Part shown: positions 53,954 to 63,471 of the stretch, one piece after another
Position numbering within the stretch: the stretch's first letter is position 1
Layout of the letters: the number at the start of each line of letters is the position of its first letter
NCBI GenBank assembly: GCA_964017065.1
Contig: OZ024783.1
Location: forward strand, 3,708,932-3,772,931
Length of the DNA: 64,000 nt
Origin: Haliclona indistincta
Taxonomy: Eukaryota; Porifera; Demospongiae; Haplosclerida; Chalinidae
Direction of reading: 5' to 3'
Position numbers and translations under genes: made by a program
The notes under the pieces: model-generated
Seen by the model: the letters and a program-made list of their open reading frames with translations, nothing else
Databases searched by the model: none
What the model was told of the DNA's origin: nothing

Positions 53954-54676
53954 ATGAAGATTAAGTGCTACAAACCGTTTCCTCAAGCTATAGTTCTTCT
54001 CTTAGTGTGGAGTAGTCTGATTGGCTTTGCGTCTTTCAGTTTGAAAACCATATTGATTCGATTGACACAGCTATCTTTCCCAAACTATGAGGAATTTGCA
54101 AAATCTCTTCCCTGTGCTTATGCTGGACTGTTGACTTGATTCTACTCCCAGTTGCTGGTTGGATAGGAGACTCTTACCTAGGAAGATATCGAGCAATCGT
54201 GGTTGGATTTTTTCTGTCTACAACAGAATATTTGATCATAATGACTTCTTTTGTCATGCTGCAGTTTAACTGGACAGTAGAAGCATTCGTTGTTTTATGC
54301 TTGTCTTTGCCTGCTGTTCCTAGCGGCGCTGGGACTTTTGCAACCAGTTCACTGCCATTTATAATAGACCAAATGATAGGAGCCTCAGCTGATGACATCA
54401 GTGCAGTAGTGCAGTGGTATTGTTGGGCAGTTGCATTCGGGATGCTTGTTCAAAATCTACCTGTGTGTCTAATCCTGCCACAGTTTCAACATCCTGACTG
54501 TCTCTGTCACAGATGGTTTGATGTTCATTTCAGAAGCAGTAATCCATTCAGAATTATCTTTGCAGTGCTCAACTATGCTCGTAAGACAAAGTACCCTGAG
54601 CACCGCAGTGCCTTGACATACATAGATGAGGAAGAACCATCACGCTTGGACTAAGGCAAGGACAATTTGGAGGACC
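53954..54676 (+). pseudogene. POT/SLC15 transporter, forward copy D, truncated
   Basis: It starts like copies A and C (MKIKCYKPFPQAIVLLLVWS). Breaks compared with them: a small insertion after 'tgctggactgttga' brings a TGA and frameshift near 54,136. About 60 bp, coding for the HHILEFYLTLTF...LLS segment, are missing near 54,492. A TAT-to-TAA type stop follows the EEEPSRLD motif near 54,652. Everything 3' is replaced by a MITE. Non-functional. Confidence 0.9.
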
Positions 54677-54897
54677 AGCGCATTCGTCAAAAACGCTGTG
54701 TCCATCCCTCCGCAAGTTATTTATTTACAAGTACGTACTAGTCAGTAAACATAGTTCTCTACACAGAATCAAAAATCTTGCGAGAAAATTCTGAACTGGA
54801 TCTACGCCATTGTGTACTAATGTGAGCCCCGCCCTCACTGCTGCTTATAATGATATTCACAATGCGTGGGCGAACAGTAACCCGCAGTTCAATGACA
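54677..54897. mobile_element. MITE fragment replacing the 3' half of transporter D
   Basis: It matches, inverted, the interior and left part of the element at 38,039-38,635: 'ccctccgcaagttatt' against 'aacttgcggaggg', and 'tgcgtgggcgaacagtaacccgc' against 'gcgggtaacctttcgcccacgca'. It directly abuts the receptor-5 5' flank, so its insertion and a deletion removed the spacer and the uORF start. Confidence 0.7.
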
Positions 54898-54928
54898 GAT
54901 TACCAGTTGTTCAGACAGTATCACTAGT

Positions 54929-55996
54929 ATGAATGAGAACTGCAGCCATCCAGTGTCTAAAAATGAAACAGACACAATTCTTCGTTGTATGGGCTTCATT
55001 GGGCTGTCCTCGGTTATTGTGTGTTCTTCTTCTGTAGTACTAGTGTTCGCTTTTAAGCTATACAAATACTTCGTCCATCGTCTCGCTCTTTACCAGGTGT
55101 TGGCGGCTCTTTGTTATGGTCTCGCTCTCACATTAGAACTACTGTTTCTTATCGTTCGTAAAGATGAGGAAAAGAATCGCTGGCTGTGTGAAACGGTTGG
55201 TTTCTTTACTCTTTACTTCGCATGGGTGAAGCTGCTATTTACGGCCTGGCTGGTTGTGCATCTGTTCTGCCAAGCTATTCTTGGCAGAGATCCTCAGAAA
55301 GATCACAAGCGTTATGAAGTGCTGTGTCTGATCACATTGATTTTATTTCCCCTTCTGTTCACATGGATACCCTTTGTAAATGAAGAATATGGCCCTGCTG
55401 GTTCTTGGTGCTGGATTCAGAGCTGGAAGGATAATTGCATCGATAACTTATCAATTACTGGCGTTACAGAGCAGTTTGCACTGTGGTATGGGCCAGCTAT
55501 GGTGGTCTCTATAGTGGCGTCCATTGCAATAATTGTGATTGTGCTCCGCTTACTGTTTTGCTATCAGCCTAATGACATGCCTACAGGTACATCAACATCC
55601 CTACTGCAATCATTGAAAAGTTCAGCACAGAAGCGATGCAAGGCTCTCAATGAACTTCTTCCCCTTCTTGCCTATCCCATCTTATTTTGTTTGTTTCTCA
55701 CACCACCACTAATCAACAGAATGATTATAGCAGCTCATACAGGGCAGCAGCCGGACATCACAACGATTCTGGTTGGTGGTATATCTATCCCCTTGCAACC
55801 ATTCTTTGCCGGATTGACCTTGTTCATTTACGTTCTTGTGCTAAAGATATGCTTCAGACACACTGGATATGTACGATTGAATACATACCCTAATGCATGG
55901 GTTTTCATTGGAGCTACTTCAAATAGTACTGGTAGTACTAATAGCAAAGAACTTGAAGAAAGTGTTCATCGTGATAAAGAACTGCAGACCAACTGA
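54929..55996 (+). CDS. cAMP-receptor-like 7TM GPCR, copy 5
   Basis: A 355-residue paralogue closest to copy 3: same length, the same STGSTNSKELEESVHRDKELQTN tail, TM6-7 region PPLINRMIIAAHTGQQP. It has seven membrane segments, the WLCETVGFF Cys and YGPAGSWCWI. TM7 reads GGISIPLQPFFAGLTLFIYV. The upstream region is only about 30 bp of native sequence beyond the MITE, so the usual 5' flank and uORF start are gone, yet the frame before the ATG still ends in ATGA. Expression may differ from the others. Ligand unknown. Confidence 0.75.
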   Translation: MNENCSHPVSKNETDTILRCMGFIGLSSVIVCSSSVVLVFAFKLYKYFVHRLALYQVLAALCYGLALTLELLFLIVRKDEEKNRWLCETVGFFTLYFAWVKLLFTAWLVVHLFCQAILGRDPQKDHKRYEVLCLITLILFPLLFTWIPFVNEEYGPAGSWCWIQSWKDNCIDNLSITGVTEQFALWYGPAMVVSIVASIAIIVIVLRLLFCYQPNDMPTGTSTSLLQSLKSSAQKRCKALNELLPLLAYPILFCLFLTPPLINRMIIAAHTGQQPDITTILVGGISIPLQPFFAGLTLFIYVLVLKICFRHTGYVRLNTYPNAWVFIGATSNSTGSTNSKELEESVHRDKELQTN

Positions 55997-56973
55997 GTAG
56001 TGAGTACTACCTAAATGCTTGTTTATTGCTGTAACATGCAGTATAGCACTGAATGCATGTATATGCACCCAAAAATTTGCTGTATCTACTATCTAGCTTG
56101 CAATGTCTTTTAAATGAATAGTGGTGTGCAAAATATTATACGAAAATGATGGTAAATAAAGTGCAAATGTTGCATGATGCTGATTGCATGCATAACGATA
56201 AGTTGTCCATGTGGTCTAGCTAACTGATTGTAACTTCAATAATGATCATGCTGAGAAGAAGAATTTCTGATTGTGCTAAATTCGTAGTATAATAATTATG
56301 CATGGAATTGTATGCTTAGTGTGATAGAAATAACAGGAAAGATAATGATATGTTTCCTAATAGTGCATTTACATCAGTAAATGCACTATTACATCAGCAA
56401 CTTCAGTACTGTGCCAGACTGGTCTATACTTTGACTGCAGAAGTCAAGCTTTGCTCAACAAAAGCAACGTGTAGGGTACATCATACTACAAGAGTTTCTT
56501 TTCAGCAACTTTCTGTGGTAGTGGTTGTGGCCTTGTAGAATTGTAGTTAACACCACGTGCACGACAAGTGACCTGCAAAACCATGTATCCCTAGCTGACA
56601 ACAAGCATAGATACAGTATACCAATTATTGGTGATTAGTCATGAATAAATTTAATTTTTACATGACATGCATATAACTGTATGACAATACAATGCTCACT
56701 TTGTAATTTTGATATAGTGACTGATTTTAATCATGTGAGTATGAAAACAGGGATTGTGTGACAGTAAAAACATTTGTAAGTATATTGCAGAGGAAGTTAC
56801 TTAGAGAAAGAAAAGCGACTGAGAATACTGTTGTTTGAGAGTGACCTATAGAAAACAATCCAAAGATAGTTCATCTAGATCTATACATGTATACTACACT
56901 CACAGTTCCTGATATGATAGTGGTGGACAAGTTGCCTTGTCTATTCTTCAAGAATAGAAGTATCTTGGAAAAT
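55997..56973. repeat. Receptor-5 3' flank
   Basis: Shared with 16,796-18,250 but without the two MITEs found there. A small hairpin 'tagtgcatttacatcagtaaatgcacta' lies at about 56,361-56,388. No gene. Confidence 0.6.
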
Positions 56974-57449
56974 TCAAAAACATGAACATTTTTCTCCCAA
57001 ATAAAGAATTTTATATTGTAATTCAATTTCCAGAACACTCACTAATTTAATTAAGAAACTGTTTGTTGCACTTTTCCTCTGGGCCCTGCAGCCACATGGC
57101 CATGCAGCATGTCTATATTTTACACATCTCAATTTGTCCTCTCTGGTTTCCTTCACTGAACTCACTTTTAACTTAGAATAGCTCAAACCAAGATGGATTC
57201 CAAGTGGGAACCATTGATACACTGTACTCAGTGCTGTCACTAACACTGATAGATAGTGAGAGTCATCTATAGTGAGAATGATGATCATTGTGAAATAGAT
57301 ATTAAAATACACTTCAGTACCTAATGTTCCATCAGGATTTTCAGAGAAGTCTGCAACAAGAACTGGTTCTTCCACTGGAACAGAAGGAGAGCTAGATACT
57401 GATTGAACAGTCAGAATTGGTCGAGATGCAAGTGAATGAACCAGTGTTG
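56974..57449 (-). CDS. Death-domain-like exons (partial gene), copy 2
   Basis: Two spliced internal exons are visible. The first, 57,449-57,321, codes for ATLVHSLASRPILTVQSVSS... to NPDGTL. The second, from 57,266, codes for DDSHYLSVLVTALSTVYQWF then PLGIHLGLSYSKLK. GT-AG signals and phase (1) agree. The pattern aromatic-x-x-LG-x-x-LGL-x-x-x-x-L is that of a Death-fold helix pair, common in sponge and cnidarian innate-immune proteins. No start exon is found, and the 3' limit is unclear (a GTGAGT follows SKLK). Low certainty on family, moderate on coding exons. Confidence 0.4.
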
Positions 57450-57507
57450 CTGAAATAAACACATCGTGTAAAGTTTTATTAATTCTCGTGTACCTTCCAC
57501 ATCAGGT

Positions 57508-57600
57508 CTGGAGTACAGGAGAGAGAATGATACCCAATAAACAACCTCAAAGAGCAGCATGGAGTCAGACACTTACTAGTTAATAATTTTAAAACCTAGC
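57508..57600 (+). pseudogene. POT transporter 3'-end relic
   Basis: 'gagtacaggagagagaatga', then 'gagtcagacacttactag' and the shared 'ttaataattttaaaa' flank: the last ~75 coding bases of a lost forward transporter. Confidence 0.65.
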
Positions 57601-58198
57601 TGGATGAATATCATAAACTTTTAAAAATGAAACTTGACTGAGTCGTTACCGTCCTAGCTCAGTACTAAAGTTGCCGCGTTAGAACAACACCAGGAATGCC
57701 GCGGGCACACTTCACAAGATTGCATAGGACCAAAAGTTGCAATGCCCGGCATAGTACGTAATGGCTGCTTGAATTCACATTCTATGATATTATAGCTGTT
57801 GAACAGCAGCCAACTACAGCACAAGCTGTCAAGCATGAAGTGTAGGAACTTACAGTGTGCCGTAACTACCGTTCATTGCGCGAAAATTTAATACAGACAT
57901 GGCTTTATGCTGCGCAGTAACTGAATTCGCATCACTGCGGCAACGTCTAGTCCGTTTCTCGTGCACTCAGTAGCTAGTGATCAGTAGTAGTGTTAGCTGC
58001 CGGCTTTGCAGAGATCTTACACCACAAAGCGAAAAGCTGTAGTACTGAGTTGTTGACCAATCAGATTCACTGCTAGAACATGTACTAAGCATTAAAGACT
58101 ACTTCTTCGTGGTGCAAGCAGATCTCAGCAAAGTTCAGCTAATAAGTGCATGAAGTAGGCGTGGATCTATAGGTGTGGTCTCGATCTAAAACGCGAGG
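57601..58198. repeat. Array spacer upstream of membrane protein, unit 3
   Basis: Shared with 22,791-23,826 but without the MITE. No gene. Confidence 0.6.
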
Positions 58199-59937
58199 AT
58201 GGTGGTCGACGACGTGAGAGAAAGAACGAGAAGCAGCTCAATTTGCTGGAGCAACTGTGTCACCGAGGCTTGCCCATGTACGCCACTGTAAAATTAAATT
58301 TTTATTCTATTATGAGTGTATAAATTGAAGTTTTTTCCACAAACTCTATTTGTCATTATTCAGTTCCATCACTCGGGAGGAATTGGTTTGGGAAATTGGT
58401 CAAAATCTTGGCTTCCATTTACAACCACCATGGAGCTCTCGGGAACATCATAGTAACTCTTATCACTGTAGCTGGGATCATGTCCTCCTTTCTTCGCTAC
58501 GAATTTTTCACCATTATTCACAACAGCAGTATCGGCACTGCCGTCTACACCACAGTCTGGGTGACCCTGCTCATCAGCTCCATTTGGTGCTCGGTTTTGT
58601 ATGTGCAAATTTTATACGACTGTTGGGGAGTGATTCGAACAATTTGGTCTGATCACTGGAATATTTGCCGAATTTTACTATTCATAGTGCTAACGGTGTG
58701 TGCTGTGACCAGTATCAGATCCTTGTACAATGAGATGTACATTTTAATGGATCGAGTTGAAAAATTCCAGAAATTCTGGATAAGAGTTTACACCGTTCTT
58801 TTCTATGCAAGAATGATACAAAGAACAATAGCATGTGAGTTTCAGGATAGTGCCGAAAATTAGTATCATGACAGTTTATATTAGTTTATGAAAGTACCAG
58901 TTTGTGAGTTAACTGTGTAATTATTATTGTAGAGTTGATTTTGGTGCGAGTTCAAATTTTACAAACGGTTAAAAAATTTATTTCCAAAACTGTAAAAAAA
59001 TTTTCACAAACGGATAAAAAAATCTAGTCCAAATTTTTTCTATTGTGCTTATTAAAATTTTTTTCTCATCAGAATAATTTTTTTGTTTACGTGCTAGTGA
59101 CAATTTTTTGCCCCAGCCAGTAGACCCAAACACCGAATCGGGAGGGAATAGAAAAATTTTCCGTTTTTCCATCAGTGCCTCCCCTTCCATAATTTTCTCG
59201 TGTGAGAGTTTTCGATATACATGCATGTAGACTATAGTGGTATCCATGTACTCCAGATAACTTCAGGACTTTTTGATATTGATAACGAATAATAGAACTA
59301 CCCATTTAGTGCTTCTATTTGTTTATCACACATCAGCACAAGTATGTGCCGTCGTGTTATTTCTCTATTTCCTTCCTTCTCTGTATGTTCAGGCGGTTTC
59401 ACTGTTCTTGTAATGCCCATAGCCAAACACTGGGCAGACAAAGTGTCTTTCAGCGCCAAAGACTACACTATCCAACTCATCCCGTGGAAAACATTCCACC
59501 TACTGCAGAGATTTTTCCTTTACATGACCTTTTTTGATGCTTATTTCAAAGGGGTTATAGATAAGCCGATTGCGCTGTTCACTTACGCCTTCATGGCGTC
59601 GATATGGATCTGGGCAGTGATGCTAGCTGTCTACATAATGGACGCTTGGATGGATCAGAGATTAGGTGAATCCCACGTACAGTCAACTAATGATCAGCTA
59701 GTCTCGGGACTGACTCCGATAATTCTCAACTACCCACCAAAGTCAGAACTTGTCCGAGGGGACGTTTCCAAAAGATTTGAAGAGCTTGTCGAGCCTTCAA
59801 AAACCCATAAACTGCTCATGGAGAAAGAGAAAGAAGAGGAATTAGATCGCGAAATGCAAGAGAAACTACGTCGTGAAGAGCAAGAGAAATTACGAGCTGA
59901 AGAAACAGACGATTTCATTGCCCAACCAGAAGATTAA
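58199..59937 (+). CDS. Multi-pass membrane protein of unknown family, copy 2 (complete)
   Basis: Exons 58,199-58,277, 58,364-58,834 and 59,393-59,937; GT-AG introns with matching phases, about 364 residues. N terminus MVVDDVRERTRSSSICWSNC. Several membrane segments (NIIVTLITVAGIM; TTVWVTLLISSIWCSVLYV; LLFIVLTVCAVTSI; FTYAFMASIWIWAVMLAVYI). Unlike copy 1 it continues after QLVSGLT with PIILNYPPKSELVRGDV and a highly charged coiled coil (KEKEEELDREMQEKLRREEQ) ending FIAQPED. The charged end suggests a cytosolic partner-binding tail. It is convergent with Ashwin, 85 bp away. Family not recognised. Confidence 0.7.
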
Positions 59938-60003
59938 ACACTGGTTCATGATTGCTTAAAATAATTGTGATCAATTTTTACAAATAATTTTATATAAAAG
60001 TAA

Positions 60004-60009
60004 AATAAA
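60004..60009 (+). terminator. Poly(A) signal of membrane protein copy 2
   Basis: AATAAA, 67 bp after the stop at 59,937, just before the Ashwin stop on the other strand. Confidence 0.5.
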
Positions 60010-60022
60010 TTATCGTGTTGAG

Positions 60023-61691
60023 TTAGGGCCAAGTGATTTTTGGTCGGTTTACAGGAGGTCTTAAATGAAGTGATGTCACAGCTGTGCTTGCCTGCAGTGA
60101 AGAGAAAAAATTATCATAAAACTTTGCTCTTTGATGTGAAATACACTTCATTCAGACTTGAATGCTTCACTTTTATACCTGTTTCAACACATTGTCAGCA
60201 GACAAGAGCTAACTAATGGTCAGCACACGTTGAGTAATAATAAAGTGTGCTGTGTGTGGAAACAGTGATTTAGAGTGATACAAAAATCTATTGCACAGAC
60301 ATCACTTGGTTTAATGCCTGACCCCGCCATTTGGTGGTGTACGATTCGGCGGATATAACTAAAAATGAGGCACTTGATAAATTTGATAAATGATAAATAA
60401 ATAAATGATAAATGATAAATTTTGACCAGCCTAACCCTACATTTTGACCAAATTTTGATAACCAGACAACTGCATGTACGACTGTTTTTGTAAGCTATTG
60501 TCAACCAGGAACATTAGTCGTGATCATCGTGAGTAAGGTGAGTTGGTACTGAACCAGGAGGTCTCACTAAACTACATTGTATGCACCAGTGTTCTCTCCA
60601 GGTTTAAACATTCAAGTGGAGCAGGGACATATTATCAGGCAAAATTTAGCGCTTTTGGAATGTGTACGTACAGTCTATAACTAGATTTTAAGGACAAAAC
60701 AACCCCAAAATAGTGCATAATCTTGATCATTCAAGTGGTGCAGTACCACTCAAGTATAGCCTAACAAGAACACTGGTATGCACATGTACTCACCGAAATG
60801 GTTTGTGGTGTGTGGATTTTATTCTTGTCCATTTTCAAGATTTTTCCTTCCCTACTGCCGTCTTGTGGAATAATGGGTCGTTTTAGCGGAGGCATAGCCT
60901 GTGAGATGGTCACTGGTTGAGAAGACGAGAGAGGAGATAGGATAGAGTGTGATGGTCTCTTTGTGCTAGAAGGCATAAGCTGTTCCACTGACTTCCTGAA
61001 GTGATAACAAAGTTTAAGGAAAATGTAAAACAACCGATCATGAAGAGATTGCTTGTCATTTTGCATTGCTGAAGTGAAAAGCGTAGACAATCACCTTCAT
61101 GCACAGTCTCTGTCGTCTTTATTCACACAATGGAGGATGATCAGAGACTGAACTGAACACATTAGTGTATGAAGGTAAAAGTTAAACTCTACACTTTTCA
61201 CTCCAGCATCACAGAAGACAGAATATCCTTTACCTCTTTCGATCCTGTTCACTGTTTCCAGTGCCTACTCTTTCCTCAACTGTCGCCATCCATTCCATTG
61301 CGCTATCTTCTCCACTAGTGGTATCGCTCTCCTCTTGGAGCAGACTCCTTCTCTTTCTCTTTCTTTCCGACGAACACGCTGCCCTCTGCGGTTTGGGCAC
61401 AACATGCCTCTTGAACAAGCATAGTAACTGATCTCTTCTGGACTCTTCCTTACTAGGAGCAAGTAGTGGAACCTTCATTTCTCTCAGTATGGACTCGAGT
61501 TGATGATCGCTCAATAGGTTGGGATGTAAAAGGGAACTGGATCCGACCGGAATGGAGTTTTTCTCGTTCGTGGTAGCTACAGGCTGCTTGGTCAGTGCCT
61601 CGATCTCCATTTGATCTACGATCACCACCTTCTCTCGCTCTCTGGACTTGCCCCACGAGCGTTTTTTGGTTGGTTGAGGTTTGACTTCCAT
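60023..61691 (-). CDS. Ashwin homologue
   Basis: Three exons on the minus strand: 61,691-61,234, 60,995-60,794 and 60,091-60,023, about 242 residues. All splice signals are GT-AG and phases fit (an Arg codon is split over intron 1). The SLLHPNLLSDHQLESIL and LFKRHVVPKPQR segments correspond to the conserved LLHPELLS...LY..H..PLPQR core of Ashwin. The last exon ends RPKITWP, like the conserved K-x-x-WP end of vertebrate Ashwin (232 residues in human). Vertebrate Ashwin is a nuclear subunit of the tRNA-splicing ligase complex. The basic RKRKRR-type stretch after the core suits nuclear location. Divergent from RPL13A. Confidence 0.8.
60092..60793 (-). other. Ashwin intron 2
   Basis: A 702-bp intron. 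It contains a small 'gataaat' tandem run at about 60,375-60,420 and no other recognisable feature. Confidence 0.7.
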
Positions 61692-61795
61692 GTTGCATGC
61701 AGTAAATAGGCGTGGCTCGTAACCACGCCTTTTTTAATCTGCGCATGCGCTTTGAAGCGGTCGAGCACATGGTTTTGGATTAGCAGAGAGAAGGG
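61692..61795. promoter_or_regulatory. Bidirectional Ashwin/RPL13A promoter
   Basis: Only 104 bp separate the two start codons. The interval holds tGCGCATGCGCt (61,740-61,751), a perfect NRF-1-type palindrome, and the inverted repeat aggcgtgg/ccacgcct (61,708-61,715 and 61,723-61,730). No TATA box. Both genes are housekeeping-type, consistent with a shared NRF-1-driven promoter. Confidence 0.65.
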
Positions 61796-63063
61796 ATGGG
61801 GTTTCAGAAAGTAAGTGAGATTGTTGTGTGGGACGCCCAAAGTCTGTTCGTAATGTGCCAGATCTTTTAACTATCTTTACTATTTCCATCCAGCAAGTCG
61901 TGATAGACGCCAAGGGGCACCTGCTGGGCCGTCTGGCGTCGATAGTTGCCAAGGCACTTCTCAACGGTGAGTGAATCGCGTAAGCTTGCTCACTCTGTAG
62001 ACGCTCTCTCTGTCGCTCAGGTCAGAACATAGTCTTAGTAAGATGTGAAGACATCAACATCAGCGGGAATTTCTATCGTAACAAATGTAAGCCACACCTA
62101 CCCACACAAAGGTCTTTTCTTGGTCTTGTAGACTACATACCCTTACCCTGCTTGATTACTGCTGTTAAAATAATCTTCCCTTCTCCTCTATTGTAGTGAA
62201 GTATCTTCAGTTCCTTCGGAAGCGTTGTAATGTCAAGCCATCTCGTGGTCCCTTCCATCTCAGAGCTCCCAGTAGAATATTCTGGCGCACAGTACGAGGA
62301 ATGCTACCTCACAAGACAAAGCGAGGAGCAGCTGCTCTCAACCACCTCAAGGTGTTTGAGGGAGTACCTCCTCCGTATGATCGAGTGAAGAGAATGGTGG
62401 TCCCTCGTGCCCTGAGGGTGCTTCGACTAAAACCAGATAGGAAGGTGAGAGAGAAATGATAATAGCAAAATTGTTGACGTCTCTTTTCTCATAGTTTTGT
62501 GTGCTTGGACGTCTTTCTCACGAAGTAGGCTGGAAATACAAGGTATGTCCACACTGTCGCTTTGCATAGGTACGTACGTGTGTGTTGTACGAGGCTAGAG
62601 TCACATGCTTGTCAGGTGACCAGTGGTGGGTGTGTGCTAAGTTCTCGTGACAGTGTGACAGCTGGAGCTAATTCACTGTCTGAGCAAACCAGTGCTCTAG
62701 TCAGTCACCACTCCTTCTGACATAGAATAGACACGCACACACATACTAGGTTTAGACCTGTGAACAACCAACTATCATTTTTGTGTATCTACAGGATATT
62801 GTTGATGCCCTCGAGACAAAGAGAAAGGCTCGCGCTGAAATTTATTATGAGAGAAAGAAGAAGCTTACAGTAAGTCAACAAATTTTTGAAACATCGTAAA
62901 CTTCACTTCTTTCTCGCTCCTCCCCCACTTGTCTCTCCCTTCTCTCTCTCTCTCCTCTCTTTCTCTCTCTCTTCAGCGTCTCATGAAGCAAGCCGAAGCA
63001 GACTGCAAAGCTCGTGTTCAACCTATCAATGACCAACTCACTCAATTTGGACTGGAAGTGTAG
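61796..63063 (+). CDS. RPL13A: 60S ribosomal protein uL13 (RPL13A)
   Basis: Seven coding exons: 61,796-61,810, 61,894-61,966, 62,021-62,086, 62,197-62,444, 62,495-62,542, 62,795-62,869, 62,977-63,063. Every intron is GT-AG and the spliced frame encodes 203 residues, the same length as human. Starts [20 protein letters not shown]. Other hallmarks: [65 protein letters not shown]. It is a structural protein of the large cytosolic subunit. The 5-codon first exon is supported by GTAAGT and frame. I looked for intronic box C/D snoRNAs, which vertebrate RPL13A hosts, and saw no convincing C and D boxes. Confidence 0.95.
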
Positions 63064-63198
63064 CAATAGTCAATGTAGACTGTATCACATGATGTCATCA
63101 AGCAGCATTGATACTATGAGAGTTGTTTGTCAAATATTTTACTTCAAAAAATTGTGTGAACCATTGCGTTCGTTTGTTGCTATCATAAAGACAGTGAT

Positions 63199-63274
63199 TA
63201 GTCTCGTCCCCAGACCACACTCTCGCCTATTGCGAGAGAGGGATAGGCGAGGGTGTGGTCTGGGGACGAGACTA
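63199..63274. mobile_element. 76-bp foldback MITE in the RPL13A 3' region
   Basis: Arms tagtctcgtccccagaccac... and ...gtggtctggggacgagacta are inverted over 30 bp with one mismatch. The 9-bp duplication gacagtgat flanks it exactly (63,190-63,198 and 63,275-63,283). It lies before the first AATAAA cluster (about 63,319), so it is probably transcribed in the 3' UTR. Confidence 0.9.
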
Positions 63275-63315
63275 GACAGTGATCTGCTATGACTACAATA
63301 ACAAGAACTGAAAAT

Positions 63316-63330
63316 TAATAATAAATAAAA
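63316..63330 (+). terminator. Poly(A) signals of RPL13A
   Basis: An overlapping AATAAATAAA cluster about 255 bp after the stop. No AATAAA is seen earlier. Confidence 0.5.
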
Positions 63331-63359
63331 AATTATTTTACACATACGGTGGGGATGCT

Positions 63360-63365
63360 TTTATT
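63360..63365 (-). terminator. Poly(A) signal of the LRR gene
   Basis: AATAAA on the minus strand, about 107 bp after the LRR gene stop. Confidence 0.45.
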
Positions 63366-63471
63366 GAAAGAACATGAGAAAGTTGTTATAGTAACAGTTT
63401 TAGTGTTTTGAAATGTCATGAATACATTTACTATAAAAGAGTTTTATGAAGTGTGAAATGTCAAACAAGTA

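Noticed and set aside
57449..57462. Met start for the Death-like exon at 57,462
   Set aside because: A TTTATTTCAG acceptor immediately precedes the coding part, so this is an internal exon rather than a gene start.
62543..62794. Intronic snoRNA in RPL13A
   Set aside because: Vertebrate RPL13A hosts box C/D snoRNAs, but no RTGATGA and CTGA pair with terminal stem was convincing in any intron.
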